A stretch of 64,000 nt of DNA from Epiperipatus broadwayi (GCA_028023455.1 JAQFVV010000022.1:11737100-11801099); one strand, 5' to 3'; positions 49,552-61,604 are shown, numbered from the stretch's first letter. Translations and numbers: made by a program. The notes: generated by a model not told the origin, from the letters alone.

Positions 49552-51396
49552 GTACCAATATACATTGATATGTAATTAATTTATTATGAATTCCATGTTC
49601 AAAAATATAAAAGTTTAATATTAAGAGAATAAAATGTAAAAACTAAAGAGGAGGAGGGGAGGGGGATTTTGTATTTAATAAAATAAACTGTTAATGCTGT
49701 TTAAATAATAAGTTGTTTAAAATAATAAGCTGTTTAAAATAATAAGCTGTTTAAAATAAAAGATTTTATTTGTTTAAAAGAAAGAAAAAATCTTGTAATA
49801 AATAAATGATTTAATATTTTTTAAATGAATTTTAATAAAATAATAAAGAGATTTCATTTTATTTTATAATAAATGAATAAATATATATGTGTGTGTATGC
49901 AATTTTTAATAAAAAGTAGACGCTAGAAGCTGATTTTATTTTCATAATATGAATGCTGCTGTTAAAAATAGTTTTCCATTGTTTAAAAAAGTATAAATAG
50001 CTCAAATTTTGTCATTCTTGGTTTGGACTTTCTTACATTAATAAAATGTTTTGAAGTAATATTTCCAAAAATGTTGCACTGTTAAAAGCCGCTCTCTACG
50101 CATTTAAGATCTGCAATTAGTTCGGAAGGTAATCATATTAAAATAGAATAAACAGACAGCAGAGTCCGGGAAATACCAAACCAGCCACGGAAATCATAAC
50201 ATGTCACAGGATCCATGAAGAAATTATTTACCGGTTGTCAATGAATTTAGAAATAATTCCATTATACTGTTTCTGTCGTATAGAAAAAACCTAGGTAATT
50301 ATTTGACTTTGATATTTAAATATTCCAATTTCCTTTTAAAATAAAGATAGACTATTGAAAGAGCTTTTGAACTTTTTGAATTAACTTAAAAAAAAGAATA
50401 ATATTTGCAATAATAAAATAAGTAAAAGCAGCTTCTATTAAATAATATTTTTGGCATGCACGTATGTGTGATTTGATTTTAAACTTAAACTTAAAACATA
50501 ATAATAATAAAATATGATGTAACATGTATAATTTATTTGCTCAAGTAATATATTAGAATGCTTATTTTAATTTTTTTAAAAAAAGAAGTGTATGTGTGTT
50601 TCATTATAAGATAAAATTATGCATTTCTTTTAAAATAAAGTAAAACATTTTAATTATATTTATTAAAATATTTATGTTTATTCTGTTGCATCCGGGTAAG
50701 TATCAATATTTATTTTCTTAATAAGAGTTGGAGGTAAAAAATCCAATCTGTAATAGTAGTATTTTAGAAAAGATTTGCTCATTTAAATCTATAAATGTTT
50801 TGGTATTCAGTATAATGTTGTTATTATTAGTTTTAAAGGAGCGAAGTATTATTTAGAATGGTTCGGGGGAAAATTATTTTAGTTTTAAAAAATAGTAGCA
50901 GTTTAAAACAGGCAGGCATTTAAGATACCTTTTGTTTGTTTATTAGTGGGTGGTTGGAACCAACTGAGCTAGCGAACGTTTCAGGCACTGGATTATGCTG
51001 ATCAGATGGACATGCTAATTCTAATGTAATTAGCTGGTGCCTAAGGAATTTTTTTTCTTCTTTAAAAATATTAATAAAGTGTTCATTTGATCGGTATATA
51101 TTTGGTAGTCAAGTGTTGAATGTTATTGATAGTTTTCTGTTAATAATAGTTGACACTTTGCCTGCAAACCAACCATTGTCTAAAAGAATAATTTAGGAGG
51201 ACAAAATATCATAAAATATTAGTTAATATTTTATTTGTCAATGTTGAGTGTTTGTTATTTCCCATAAGTTTTAGTAAGAAGATTTTAAATCGTAAGTTTT
51301 ATTGCGTTAAGAGTTTTGAAGGAAGTTTTTAAGAAATAATAGTAGTTAGTAGAAGTAGTCATATTCCTTATTGGTTTATTCATTGGGTTGGTTTTT
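49552..51396 (+). repeat. 3' LTR of E4 (about 1845 bp)
   Basis: Starts TGTACCAATATACATTG and ends TTGGGTTGGTTTT. Matches the other family LTRs. Its right edge abuts an inverted LTR fragment, so no target duplication can be read. Confidence 0.8.
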
Positions 51397-51785
51397 TTGG
51401 AAAACTTTATTTTTAGCAACAGCGTTCGTCTTGTGAAAATAAAATCAGCTTTTAACCTCTCCTTTTTATTAAAAATTGCATACACACATGCACATATATT
51501 TACTTATTTATTATAAAATAAAATGAAATCACTTTATTATGTTATTAAAAATTCATTTAAAAAAATATTAAATCATTTATTTATTACAAGATTTTTTCCT
51601 TTTTTTAAACAAATAAAATCTTTTATTTTAAACAGCTTATTATTTTAAACAGCTTATTATTTTAAACAACTTATTATTTTAAACAGCGTTTATAGTTTAT
51701 TTTATTGAATACAAAATCTTCCTCCCTCCCTACTCTTTAGCTTTTACATTTTATTTTCTTAATTTTAAACTTTTATAAATAATTC
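51397..51785 (-). repeat. Inverted LTR fragment of the E4/E5 family
   Basis: Minus-oriented internal LTR part (GGAAAACTTTATTTTTAGC to CTTAATTTTAAACTTTTATA), joined directly to the full minus LTR that follows. Likely a rearrangement or nested insertion remnant. Confidence 0.65.
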
Positions 51786-53672
51786 CACCTGCCAATTTTG
51801 CAAACAACCTACTTCGAACAACAACTAAATAAAGAAAATGACTACTTTTACTAACTACTATTTCTTAAAAACTACCTTCAAATCTCTTAATGCTATAAAA
51901 CATCCGATTTAAAAATTATTACTTAAACTTACAGGAAATAACAAACACTCAAGCATTGACAAATAAAATATTAATTAATATTTTATATATTTTTGTCTTC
52001 CTAAATTTCCCTTTCAGAAAATGGTTGGTTTTCAGGCAAAATGTCAAATTATTATCAATAGCGAACTATTAATAACATTCAACACTTGACTACCAAATAT
52101 ATACCAATCACATAAACACTTTATTATTATTTTTTAAAGTAGAAAGAAAATCCCTTATGCACCAGCTAATTACATTAGAATTAGCATGTCCATCTGATCA
52201 GCATAATCCGGTGCCTAAAACATCTGCAAGCTCAGTCGGTTTCATCCACCCACTAGTAAACAAACAAAAGGTATCTTAAATGCCTGCCTGTTCTAAACTG
52301 CTACTATTATTTATAAAACTAAAATAATTTTCCCCCAAACCATTCTAAATAATACTTCGCTCCTTTAAAACTATTAATAAGAACATTATACTGAATGCTA
52401 AACATTTATAGATTTAACTTGGTGAATCTTTTCTAAAATACTATTATTAATGATTGGATTTTTTCCCCTCCTACTCTTATGAAGAAAATAAATGTTTATA
52501 TGCACTTACATGTATCAGAAATAAACATAAATATTTTAAGAAAAATAATTTAAATGTATTACTTTATTTTAAAATAAATGCATCATTTTATCTTATAATG
52601 AAACGCACATACACTTCTTTTTTTAAAGATTAAAATAAGCATTTTAATATATTACTTAAGCAAATAAATTATATATGTTACATCATATTTTATTATTATT
52701 ACTTTTTAAGTTTAAGTTTAAAAATCAAATCACATATACGTGCATGCCAAAAAATATTATTTAATAGAAGCTGCTTTTACTTATTTTATTATTGCAAATA
52801 TTAACTTTTTGAAGTTTAAAGTTTATTCTTTTTTTTTAAGTTTAATTCAAAAAGTTCAAAAGTTCTTTCAATAAAGTCTATCTTTATTTTAAAAGGAAAT
52901 TGGAATATTTAAATATCAAAGTCAAATAATTACCTACATTTTTATATATGACAGAAACAGTATAATGAAATTATTTCTTAATTCATCGATGACGGGTAAA
53001 TGATTTCTTTGTGGATCCTGTGACTTGTTATGATTTCTGTGGCTGATTTGGTGTTCCCCACACTCCACTCTCCGTTTAGTCTATTTCAACATGATTACCT
53101 TCCGAACTAATTGCAGATCTTAAATGCGTAGAGAGCAGCTTTCGATCAACTGTAAATACATTGGTTTTTAACAGTGCAACATTTTGGAAATATTACTTCA
53201 AATTATTTTATTAAAATAAGAAAGTCAGACCCAAGAATGAACAAAAATTGAGCTATTTATACTGTTTTAAACAATGGAAAACTATTTTTAGCAGCAACGT
53301 TCGTCTTATGAAAATAAAATCAGCTTCTAGCATCTACTTTTTATTAAAAATTGCATACACACATGCACATATGTTTATTCATTTATTATAAATTAAAATG
53401 AAATCTCTTTATTATTTTATTAAAAATTCATTTAAAAAATATTAAATCATTTATTTATTACAAGATTTTTTCCTTCTTTTAAACAAATAAAATCTTTTAT
53501 TTTAAACAACTTATTATTTTAAACAATGTTTACAGTGTATTTTATTAAATACAAAATCCCCCTCCCCCTCTACTCTTTAGTTTTTACATTTTATTCTCTT
53601 AATTTTAAACTTTTATATTTTTCAAACATGGAATTCATAATAAATTAATTACATATCAATGTACTTTGGTAA
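51786..53672 (-). repeat. 3' LTR of E5 (about 1887 bp)
   Basis: On the minus strand it starts TTTACCAAAGTACATTGATA (first G changed to T) and lacks the last few bases of the usual TTGGGTTGGTTCA end. Confidence 0.8.
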
Positions 53673-53691
53673 ATTATCTCCGTCTCTCCTC
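53673..53691 (-). promoter_or_regulatory. Polypurine tract of E5
   Basis: Minus strand AGAGGAGAGACGGAGATAA before the LTR, matching E4. Confidence 0.8.
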
Positions 53692-53839
53692 TAAACTAAA
53701 ATATCATTCTCAGAATTTTACTTTTCTCAAAATTTAAACTTATAACAATCTAATTTTATTTACATAACATTCTTTTTTTTAACTGTATACGTATATTCCT
53801 ATTTATTTACTATAATCTACATCCCATTATAATTCTATT

Positions 53840-54739
53840 CTATAACTGATCAGGTGGCTCTTTTATTCTATCCATTAAATTACTTCTACCATCCCATTTC
53901 CTATATCTATCTAAAGGTTCCCGAGTGTAATCGACTTGCGTTAAAAATTCTGCCCTCTCATCTATCGAACACCAGTCCTTACTTAACATTAAATGCTGTA
54001 TCTCTAGCGGCATGTTATTCTGCAATATCATGATCATTTGTCCCTCTGACATAGGAAATGCTGTTAATGCCCTCAAAATCACACGTGTATACTCAGCAAA
54101 CGTTTGCGGCCTATCACCCACAGTATACCACCAATTACATGCAGTCCTCTGTAAGTAACTACTCGCTACCACAACCTTATCTTCCTCTGTCAATCTTTTA
54201 AATGGAAACAAATGGCTTAAACTTTCTAAATACCTTAACGGGTTCTCTCCCACTTCCGTCTTAAACACTGAAACACTAAACTGCTTTTCCATAAACTTAT
54301 CTATCCGTAGGTCTTGCCTATCACCGAAACTAAAATCATCACACTTCTCTCCAATCTGTTTTACTTTCTGCTCTAGCTTTTCCATCATATTACTACATAT
54401 TTCTTTTAATTCAGCCCTTACATCCTTTTTTTCCTCTATTTTCACTTCAAAATTTCCCAATTCTTTGTCATTACCTCCTTCTCTACTCCCTACTTTTAAT
54501 TGATTTACCTTTCCCTGATTTAACTCCTCTTTTAATCCTTCCATATTTCCTTTTAATTCTAAAACTTCAGTCCTTTCTTCATTCACATCTTTCCTTATCA
54601 TTTCCAACACTTCCTGACCTCCACCCATTCTTGCCCATAATTCCTGTCTCATCTCCCTTATCTCTGTCCTAAATTCACTAATTTCTTGTTTCATTATTTG
54701 CTGATTCCGATTTATATCTTCATGCATCTCTTTCATCAT
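53840..54739 (-). pseudogene. E5 gag-like protein fragment with internal capsid deletion
   Basis: A 299-codon frame from MMKEMHEDINRN to KEPPDQL. The first 150 residues are coiled coil. Then comes FKTEVGENPLRYLESLSHLF, LQRTACNWWYTV and FAEYTRVIL, aligned with the capsid-like segment of E2, followed at once by LTAFPMSEGQMIMILQNNMP. Compared with E2, about 39 residues between VIL and LTAFP are absent without loss of frame. The deleted part includes the second half of the capsid N-terminal region. Upstream residues of the longer open frame (to 54931) come from unrelated or inverted sequence and are not gag. No zinc knuckle or pol. Confidence 0.7.
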
Positions 54740-54794
54740 ATTTATTAATATTTGAAAAGCATTTATTTCAACTAACTGTGGATTTTTAAAAGAT

Positions 54795-54890
54795 ATTGAA
54801 ATTTTGAAGGGAAAATAGAGGGCAAAGAGGATGTAAGGGCTGAAATAAAAGAAATATGTAGTAATCTGTAAAAGAGCACTTCTATAAAAT
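54795..54890 (+). pseudogene. Inverted gag fragment
   Basis: Plus-strand sequence reading KIEGKEDVRAEIKEICSNL then TAA, equal to EEKKDVRAELKEICSNM of the E5 gag on the other strand (about 54390-54460). Marks an inversion or second element junction. Confidence 0.65.
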
Positions 54891-54894
54891 AAAG

Positions 54895-55735
54895 AACATA
54901 ATTTTTTTAAATAATTATTATCAAGGAACATACAGAGTGCTTCATATTCATGACTAAAATTATAATTTTTCTGAACTTATTTTATGGTGCCAATAATATT
55001 CAAATTTAATGCTTTGCATGTATCTGAACTACCGTTCCTTTTATTGGACCAATTAATGCAGTTCTAATAAACCGTGTATCCTTTATTTTTTTCTTGAAGT
55101 TATGTTGTTTTCGTACATGTCATATATTATCTGATGTAGAGGGACTACTAGTCTCTATTTCAGGACCTAGAAATTTATATTAGCGCCTATATACAATATG
55201 TTAATTATTATAAACTGGTTATATATAATCGAGTATTAAAAATGTAATAGTTAATATTCAAAACTTTTACACCGGACTAAGCATACCTTTGGCAGATGAC
55301 TGCCTGAATCATAATGCTATTTGTTAAACAGTTAAAAATTATGCCTATATTGAAACCATACAAGTAGCAATAATATGGAACATGCAGTCGAAAGGCTGAG
55401 ATAGACAATAAGAGAAAAAGAAGTGGGTTGTTTTGCCACTGAATCCAATCAAGATAAAATGGAATCTGTATTAGTTCATTATTTGAAGGCAAGGTAAGAT
55501 ATGACGAAAATATTAAATTTATTTATCTTTTATTTTAAATTTTTTGTATGAAGCATTTAATCACATTAGACCTTCAGTAATGGATTGACTGTGACATATG
55601 AGACTGTAATGCAATTTCGATTAGTAAATGAAATTTTAAACTAATAAGAAGAGAGTTTGATTATGCACTAACAATAGTAAAATTTCAGTGTTTGTATTTA
55701 TGACATATCAAACGTTTTGGCTTGTTTATATTTGA
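54895..55735. other. AT-rich stretch, nothing recognised
   Basis: No E5 LTR continues here. Small frames have no domain or splice context. Confidence 0.45.
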
Positions 55736-56270
55736 ATGAATATCCAGTTAGATGAAGTTAAAACTGCTATTCGTAATTTTAAAAACTGAAAGATTGCAGC
55801 TCTTATGAAGTGCCTGAAAAAGTATTAAAATATTATAATGATACATAACTTCAATGTAATTGGAATTATTAATAATATATGAAAATTTGAAGCTTCAATT
55901 GTTGCACTTTATAAAAATAAAGGTAAATGAAAAAACTGCAAATATTATTATGGAATACCATTGTTGTTACAATGACAAAAGTACTTTTTAAGGATCTCAT
56001 TGAAATGTTGCTTTCAACCATAAGAATACTTACTAGAGATTAACTGTGTTTAGAAAATCAGGAAGTCATACGGACATGGTTTTTGTTGCCAGGTAATTAC
56101 AAAAAAAATGTAGTGACTTAAGAAATGATTCATAGTTTGCTTTTATTGTTTTTAAAAGACTTTGTGACTTGTTTAAAATTAATTAATTGTGCAGCAAAGT
56201 TTGGTACTATTATTAAGGTTCTACGCAGTAGAATAGGAAATATTACCAACATTGAAGAGACTTTTTAATT
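55736..56270 (+). pseudogene. Decayed LINE reverse-transcriptase fragment
   Basis: Across shifting frames the plus strand shows non-LTR retrotransposon landmarks in the right order: DEVKTAIRNFKN, SSYEVPEKVLKYYND, EASIVALYKNKGK, NCKYYYGIPLL, and then a SGSHTDMVFVAR segment with LQKKC, matching the EV-x-x-AI, ivplyK-x-KG, C-x-NYRGI and GFR-x-gr-x-x-DMvF-x-x-RQLQEK motifs. The catalytic YxDD region is not reached. At least four frameshifts and several stops; no ends identified. Clade uncertain. Confidence 0.6.
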
Positions 56271-56723
56271 AAATCCAACAACTGTTGTTTATTTTTAAAC
56301 AGTGAAATTTAAACTAGCTTCCAAACTAAAAACCACTATAGGCTTGATGATAAAAATTTAAATAAGAATAGATTTAAAAAAATCAATTATTTACTCTCCT
56401 TATTTAAGATAAGCTGATGATTGAGCCATTTCAAAGAATATTGTGGAGTATTTTCAACGTTTTGTTTACAATTTATAAAATCGTAAAGTTCACCAATCCT
56501 ATATTTTATTGGTTAATGGTAGAGGATTCAATAATCTTTAACAATTTTTAATTTAATTGATTTTTATCTTGATAATATAAGTCAATACAACTATCTTCCA
56601 AAAACAAAACCCAAATTTTACCATAATGCATTTTTCACCATTACTGATGGGGATTTCGTTAATTTACTGATGTTAAGCTTTTGCAATGTTTTTATTTTTA
56701 GCTTTAAATTGATACTAAATTGG
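56271..56723. other. AT-rich stretch, nothing recognised
   Basis: No coding or repeat signal found. Confidence 0.45.
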
Positions 56724-57290
56724 TAATAATTGAAAGTTTGCTAATCTTTCACATGCGCATGCGCAATTATCTCTCAGACAGCCAATCAGATTTTAAACAG
56801 CTGTCTTAAGAACGATCAGGCTTTGACACACGACATAGATTTTGACAAGAAAAGGATACCAACCTTTTCTCAACTTAACTATTTATATATGTATATAAGC
56901 CAGTCTTAAGCATCTTGGCCTGAAAGCTTGAATATATAAACATATACACTTATCATTCATTGTGTTATTAATTTAAGATATTACGGCGGCGAGAAATCTC
57001 AGATTTACTACACCGATGTTAATATAATTTATCAGCAACTTATGTAAATAATATTTGTAAAAACCGCATGTTGTTAACAAATTGGTAATAATTGAAAGTT
57101 TTCTAATCTTTCACACGCCAATTATCATTCTTTTTTTGTCAAAATCTATGTCGTGTGTCAAAGCCTGATCGTCTTAAGACAGCTGTTTAAAATCTGATTG
57201 GCTGTCTGAGAGATAATTCCGCGTGTGAAAGATTAGCAAACTTTCAATTATTACCAATTTATTAACAACATGCGATTTAGACAAATATCA
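56724..57290. mobile_element. Compound foldback element
   Basis: Left arm 56727-56850 (AAATTGGTAATAATTGAAAG through GCCTGATC-type sequence to GACATAGATTTTGAC) is inverted at about 57135-57262. A third copy of the arm start lies at 57064-57120 and pairs with 57228-57285 (terminal repeat GCATGTTGTTAA). No protein is encoded. A MITE-like DNA transposon nested in, or rearranged with, a relative is the best reading. Confidence 0.75.
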
Positions 57291-57702
57291 TTAAATTGAC
57301 AATGAAAAGAGAAATAGCCTTTAAATGGCCAGTTCAGGGAAACCTTTCTCCAACCAGTAGAAGGATATTATTAGAGATGAAACTATTATTTACAAGACAA
57401 ATATTGGATAGCAAGAATAGTTTTTCAAACTTGTTTTATCCTCCAAACATAGAAAGATAATATTTCTTTACTGTCCAGTTGTGGATAGCTAGTATATGAA
57501 TTAAGAGTCACATACTTTTAAAAATTCTAAGTTGACTTGGAATCTGAGATCATTACAAGTATCTGTCTGACTTCAAATCATGCTTATGGCAGATAAGTCA
57601 CTATCACTAATCCAATGACTTTTTGTCAAAAAATGGACTCTCTCTCTCATCTGTACTAGTTCACTAATTAACAGTAAGTCCAGATATTACAAGAAGTTTA
57701 AA
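57291..57702. other. AT-rich stretch, nothing recognised
   Basis: No feature supported. Confidence 0.45.
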
Positions 57703-57970
57703 AAATTGTTTGATATAAAACTGCACTATGTACTATTACTAAATACGAGACTATCATATCAACATTATTCTTTGCATTCCATTATTTCTATTATTTTTAT
57801 TCATTGTCTATTTATGTTTTAACAAAGTCACCTTAATATGGGCTGATATTGAAAGATGTAGGTTCTTTGTCAATTCATAAAAACTCAATTTCACCATAAT
57901 GCAAAGATTAATGTTGGTATGATAGTTTCATATTTAGTAATAGTAAATAGTTCAGTTTTATGTTAAACTA
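57703..57970. repeat. Foldback repeat with about 70-bp arms
   Basis: 57706-57776 (TACTATTACTAAATACGAGA, TTATTCTTTGCA) and 57900-57963 (TGCAAAGATTAATGTTGGTA, TTTAGTAATAGTAAATAG) are reverse complements with a few mismatches and a loop of about 120 bp. Followed by a TA run. Confidence 0.75.
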
Positions 57971-58638
57971 TATATATATATATATATTGTAACAGAATGA
58001 ATAATAAACCCATTTTGTAAAGAAATAAAATATAGATAGACGATAGACGAAATTATTAATTATTAAAATATGTTTATAATCTATGCCATTTGTCATAGTA
58101 AGAAAACTTTGTAACAGCATACAAATTAATGTAATAATAAAAAAGGCTGCTATTTTGTAACCGATTATAAATATATAGATGAGTGATAAAATGATAGTTG
58201 CTATAATTCAATAACTAAACACTAAACTGGATATATGATATGCTCCAGCGTTCATCATTTGAAAATTGAGTAAATTAAATGAGAAATGAATTCACTGAGT
58301 TAGCTAAAATACAATTTATAATTAAATAAGGATGACGCTAACATATAAATAAGAATTTATGCATATCATGCTCTATTTGGGTGTCTATTTCTAATTAATT
58401 AAATATAACATTATAGCCCGTTTGCAACTATCCTAAACATTAATTCCGTTACGCTAATAATGAAATAAATAAATTATCTCATTTTTCCATATAAAATAAC
58501 CAAATGAAAATTAAAACTGTCATCATTAAAGATTTAAAATATTTAGATATTGGGGAAGTCATTTGAATAATAAAACATACTGGTCATTGTCATCAAATAA
58601 AATAATATTAAATATAGCAACTGAATAAAATTACTCAC
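57971..58638. other. AT-rich stretch, nothing recognised
   Basis: Contains a short TA microsatellite at 57971-57987; otherwise no feature supported. Confidence 0.45.
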
Positions 58639-58758
58639 TGTGAGATCCCTGGAGTGCATTTCGCTTATCTCCAATACTAGGTTCTTTTAACCAAGAATCC
58701 TTCTCATTCCTCTTTCCCTGTATATACGACCATTCACGGTCACACGCACACACTGGTG
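58639..58758 (-). CDS. Possible exon of unknown gene
   Basis: A minus-strand patch of unusually high GC with an open frame across 120 bp, bounded by a candidate acceptor (ATAAATAG before CACCAG) and a good donor (CACA then GTGAGTAA). Phase would be 1 in and 1 out. The peptide starts PVCACDREWSYIQGKR and continues through KDSWLKEPSIGDKRN. I do not recognise a family. It could be an upstream exon of the guanylyl-cyclase gene or another gene; the polypyrimidine tract is weak, and chance cannot be excluded. Confidence 0.25.
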
Positions 58759-58867
58759 CTATTTATAACAACGTATAAAATTATCATATAAACTTAATAT
58801 CATTAAGTTGGAAAGGGATTAAATCACTCTTTATTCAGTTTAGCTAAGTACATGTGTTTTTTCATGA

Positions 58868-58950
58868 GCGCCACTAGATTGTTTTAACTCTAGATACATA
58901 TCTGTTTAGAGTGTACTGAGTTCAAACTCATTCGGTACATTTTTATTACA
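58868..58950 (+). repeat. tRNA-related SINE-like segment
   Basis: GCGCCACTAGATTGTTTTAA, TCTAGATAC, a variable-arm-like piece and GAGTTCAAACTC (B box) then TTCGGTACATTTTTATT. It parallels the minus-strand SINE in the E2 LTRs element by element, including the GGTAC tail, but with many substitutions. Confidence 0.45.
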
Positions 58951-60835
58951 CATGACTTGGATGACTAATGAAAAAAAATGATACTTATATTTTACTCATG
59001 TCAATAAAATCATAAGATCCCCATATCACAAAAATTTATATAGATCAAAGACTCTTATAGATATTACTAGCTCATTTTAAGTATATTGATGAACAGATGC
59101 AAAAAAAATGCTCTTATTAATGGCTTCCACACAAGCATCATGAAGACCATTACTAATATGGATGGCCATTTAACTAGATTATTTATCACAATATAAAGGT
59201 AATAATGATGATGATAATAATGATGATGATAATAATATCATAATAAAAATGATAATAATAGTGATGATGATATGAGCCATAGCTTTATACTGAACTCACA
59301 ACAATAAATTTATCTTTATAAACTCATAAGCACTTTTTAAAATCATCCCTTGTCAAAATGGGATTTAAATATAACACTCATTAGCATTTATATCTGTTTA
59401 TAGTTATTTATTCCAAGTACTTTTATAGTTAAAACTAGGATTCAATAATACTAGTGATGATGACTGATCATCACGCATTTCCCCACATGATATTCAACTT
59501 TTATGAACCTCTATTTACCAAATATATTAATTATGTTAAACATTAGATTTAATGCTTATAATTTATTTAAACAATGATGGTGATCATGACTCATGTACAG
59601 TACCATTTGAAAGTGTTTCAATCAATAATACGATATTCATCTTTGATGAAGATGATCAAACTCATGAGCACAACATAATTTTAGCTTTTTATTATACACC
59701 TATAATTATTAAAACTTGGTTATTATCAAGCTTAATCCTTAAATACCTAAATGTAAATTAACATTCTAGCTTACTTAACATTTGCAAGCGCTTAATATTT
59801 TTTAGTGCTGATGATTCTTAATATCTGCAAGTGATGATGATGATCATTTAAAACAATAGAATTAAGACAAGAAAAACACAACAACATTTTTAATAAAAAC
59901 TCAGAAACCAATTAAGATATATAATTACATTTTATTAATACTATTCTTTCTTTCTTTCTTTAAAATCAAATTAATAATTAGATAAATGGCTTATTATTAC
60001 ATTAATTAAATATAGAACTAATACAAGATTTATATACTCATAACCAAATAAATTTAATATACAAGTTTGTCATTTTGGATATTTTAAAATAAGCTGGCTT
60101 AAAATGACATTTAAAAAATATATATTTCATTGAATGCTTACTTGAGACTTTCCTAACTTATTATATCTTAAAAATAAATTTCATATGTAACTTGTGTGTT
60201 TTATTTCACTTCCATTCAAATGTGAATCCCTGCTTTATAATTTACTATATTTAAACTAATCATGTATAACCTATTCTTTTGACATGTTTGTATAAGCAAT
60301 TATACATGCACACACACCCTGTGATATGTCAACATATATTTCTAAAATGTGTTCCCTTATATTAGAGATTAATACATAAATCACATATATAAAAAATTAT
60401 TCTTGCAACCTTAAGTAAAAGAAAATAAAATACATTATATCAATTTTAATATGCAACAAGGATAAATAAAAAAAAATATATAAATGCATATATTTATAGG
60501 TTGCTCATTATCATAATAAATGAAGAACAATAAAAAACATTTCAATATTACAATATATAATAAAAAATATAAAAAATAATAAAAATTTAAGTTTAAAGAT
60601 TTAAACTGTGTTTGTGTTATGTTATGTGATATTGAGAATAACTATCGATAAACAAGCCTTTAATGTTTCTGTATCAAAAGAAAAAAAATGCTTCGACCAA
60701 TAAATTAAGGTTTACTTTTAATAAGTAAGAATAAAAGATCGTTTAATGAAGTTCATAGTTACCCGATTATTTTCACTTCCTATAAATGTCTCAAGTTTGT
60801 AATTTTCAGACTGCTTGTCTCACATATAGCTTCAC
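58951..60835. other. AT-rich stretch with a GAT/AAT microsatellite
   Basis: An imperfect GATGATGATAATAAT array lies at about 59203-59275. A 69-codon plus frame at 59552-59761 has no recognisable domain. Nothing else supported. Confidence 0.5.
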
Positions 60836-61060
60836 TAAATTGATTTGCTCCATTTAAAAAGTGAAAAGTTCTTGCAGATACTTTTAAGATAAACATGAAT
60901 TAACTGATTTGCTTATTTCCACAATTTTAAAATTATTTATTGTTGATACTCTTGATAACGCTGAATTTGTTGGCTGGCCTGCTTCTACCATTTCAAAAAG
61001 AGTTATTACAAATACTTTTAGATAAGTATGAACTGGTGGATTTGCTTGTCTCTTCCATTT
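60836..61060. repeat. Degenerate tandem repeat, about 65-70 bp period
   Basis: Phrases of the type TTGATTTGCTCCATTT recur at about 60838, 60905, 60976 and 61038, each followed by AAAA-rich sequence and ATACTTTTAGATAA. About four diverged units. Confidence 0.45.
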
Positions 61061-61604
61061 TAAAAAAAATCATTGTAGACACTTTAGCTGACTGAGGAAA
61101 ACTTTAACAAAAATTTGATTCATAGCTTCAAACCTGGCTATATATGGCTTTTATTCATCTTTCCTATCTTCTTGGCTCTAGTCAAAGATGATTATTAGAT
61201 GATGTTTGTGGCTGGTTCTAAATTTGTTCATTCTTTTGGTTACTATGGATCGGTATATGAGTTCATAGTAGATCAGTGATTTAACCCATTCTGTATTATT
61301 CCAGGAAGCAGAAACAATGGTTTTAGCAATGCAAATTCATTGTATTATACACAACAAAATATATTAATATCATTTTATAGAATCGTAAATAACTTCTTCC
61401 AAGAAATTCAATTTTTTTCCACTTTTTTATCTTAATATTGCTGGGAATTACTTATATATATGCGCATCTTCGTCTATACTGACTTTAAAACAACAGTCAT
61501 TTTTCTTTCCTCAATTTTTAAAGAGTGAAAAAAAAATCAATCTCTCACTCTTTTTTTTTGAAAAAAATATGCGAACTGTCCATTTCCTTTGGTTTTCACA
61601 AAAT
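61061..61604. other. AT-rich stretch, nothing recognised
   Basis: No feature supported. Confidence 0.45.

Larger units (their letters stand above)
27453..51396 (+). mobile_element. LTR retrotransposon E4, interrupted by E3
   Basis: 5' LTR: 27453-27465 plus 45797-48440 (with a MITE at 45957-46700). Internal 48441-49551. 3' LTR 49552-51396. LTRs begin TGTACCAA and end TTGGGTTGGTT(C/T)(A/T). The GTAC duplicated by E3 reconnects the 5' LTR (TGTACCAAAGTAC with ACATTGATATG), as in intact family members. The internal region has a tandem leader but only the last dozen codons of gag, so it is a deletion derivative of the E5 type. Confidence 0.8.
51786..54795 (-). mobile_element. LTR retrotransposon E5 (5' part missing)
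   Basis: Minus-strand element of the E4 family. 3' LTR 51786-53672, polypurine tract 53673-53691, gag frame 53840-54739. The sequence switches at about 54770-54795 to an inverted piece of the same gag, so its 5' half and 5' LTR are absent. Confidence 0.78.

Noticed and set aside
54739-54931. N-terminal extension of the E5 frame with hydrophobic segments
   Set aside because: It runs through the inverted gag piece read on the wrong strand and flanking DNA; not part of the protein.
60775-60830. Possible short minus-strand exon (reads KQSENYKLETFIGSENNR before GTAACT)
   Set aside because: A stop lies immediately upstream, there is no polypyrimidine tract, and no family match.
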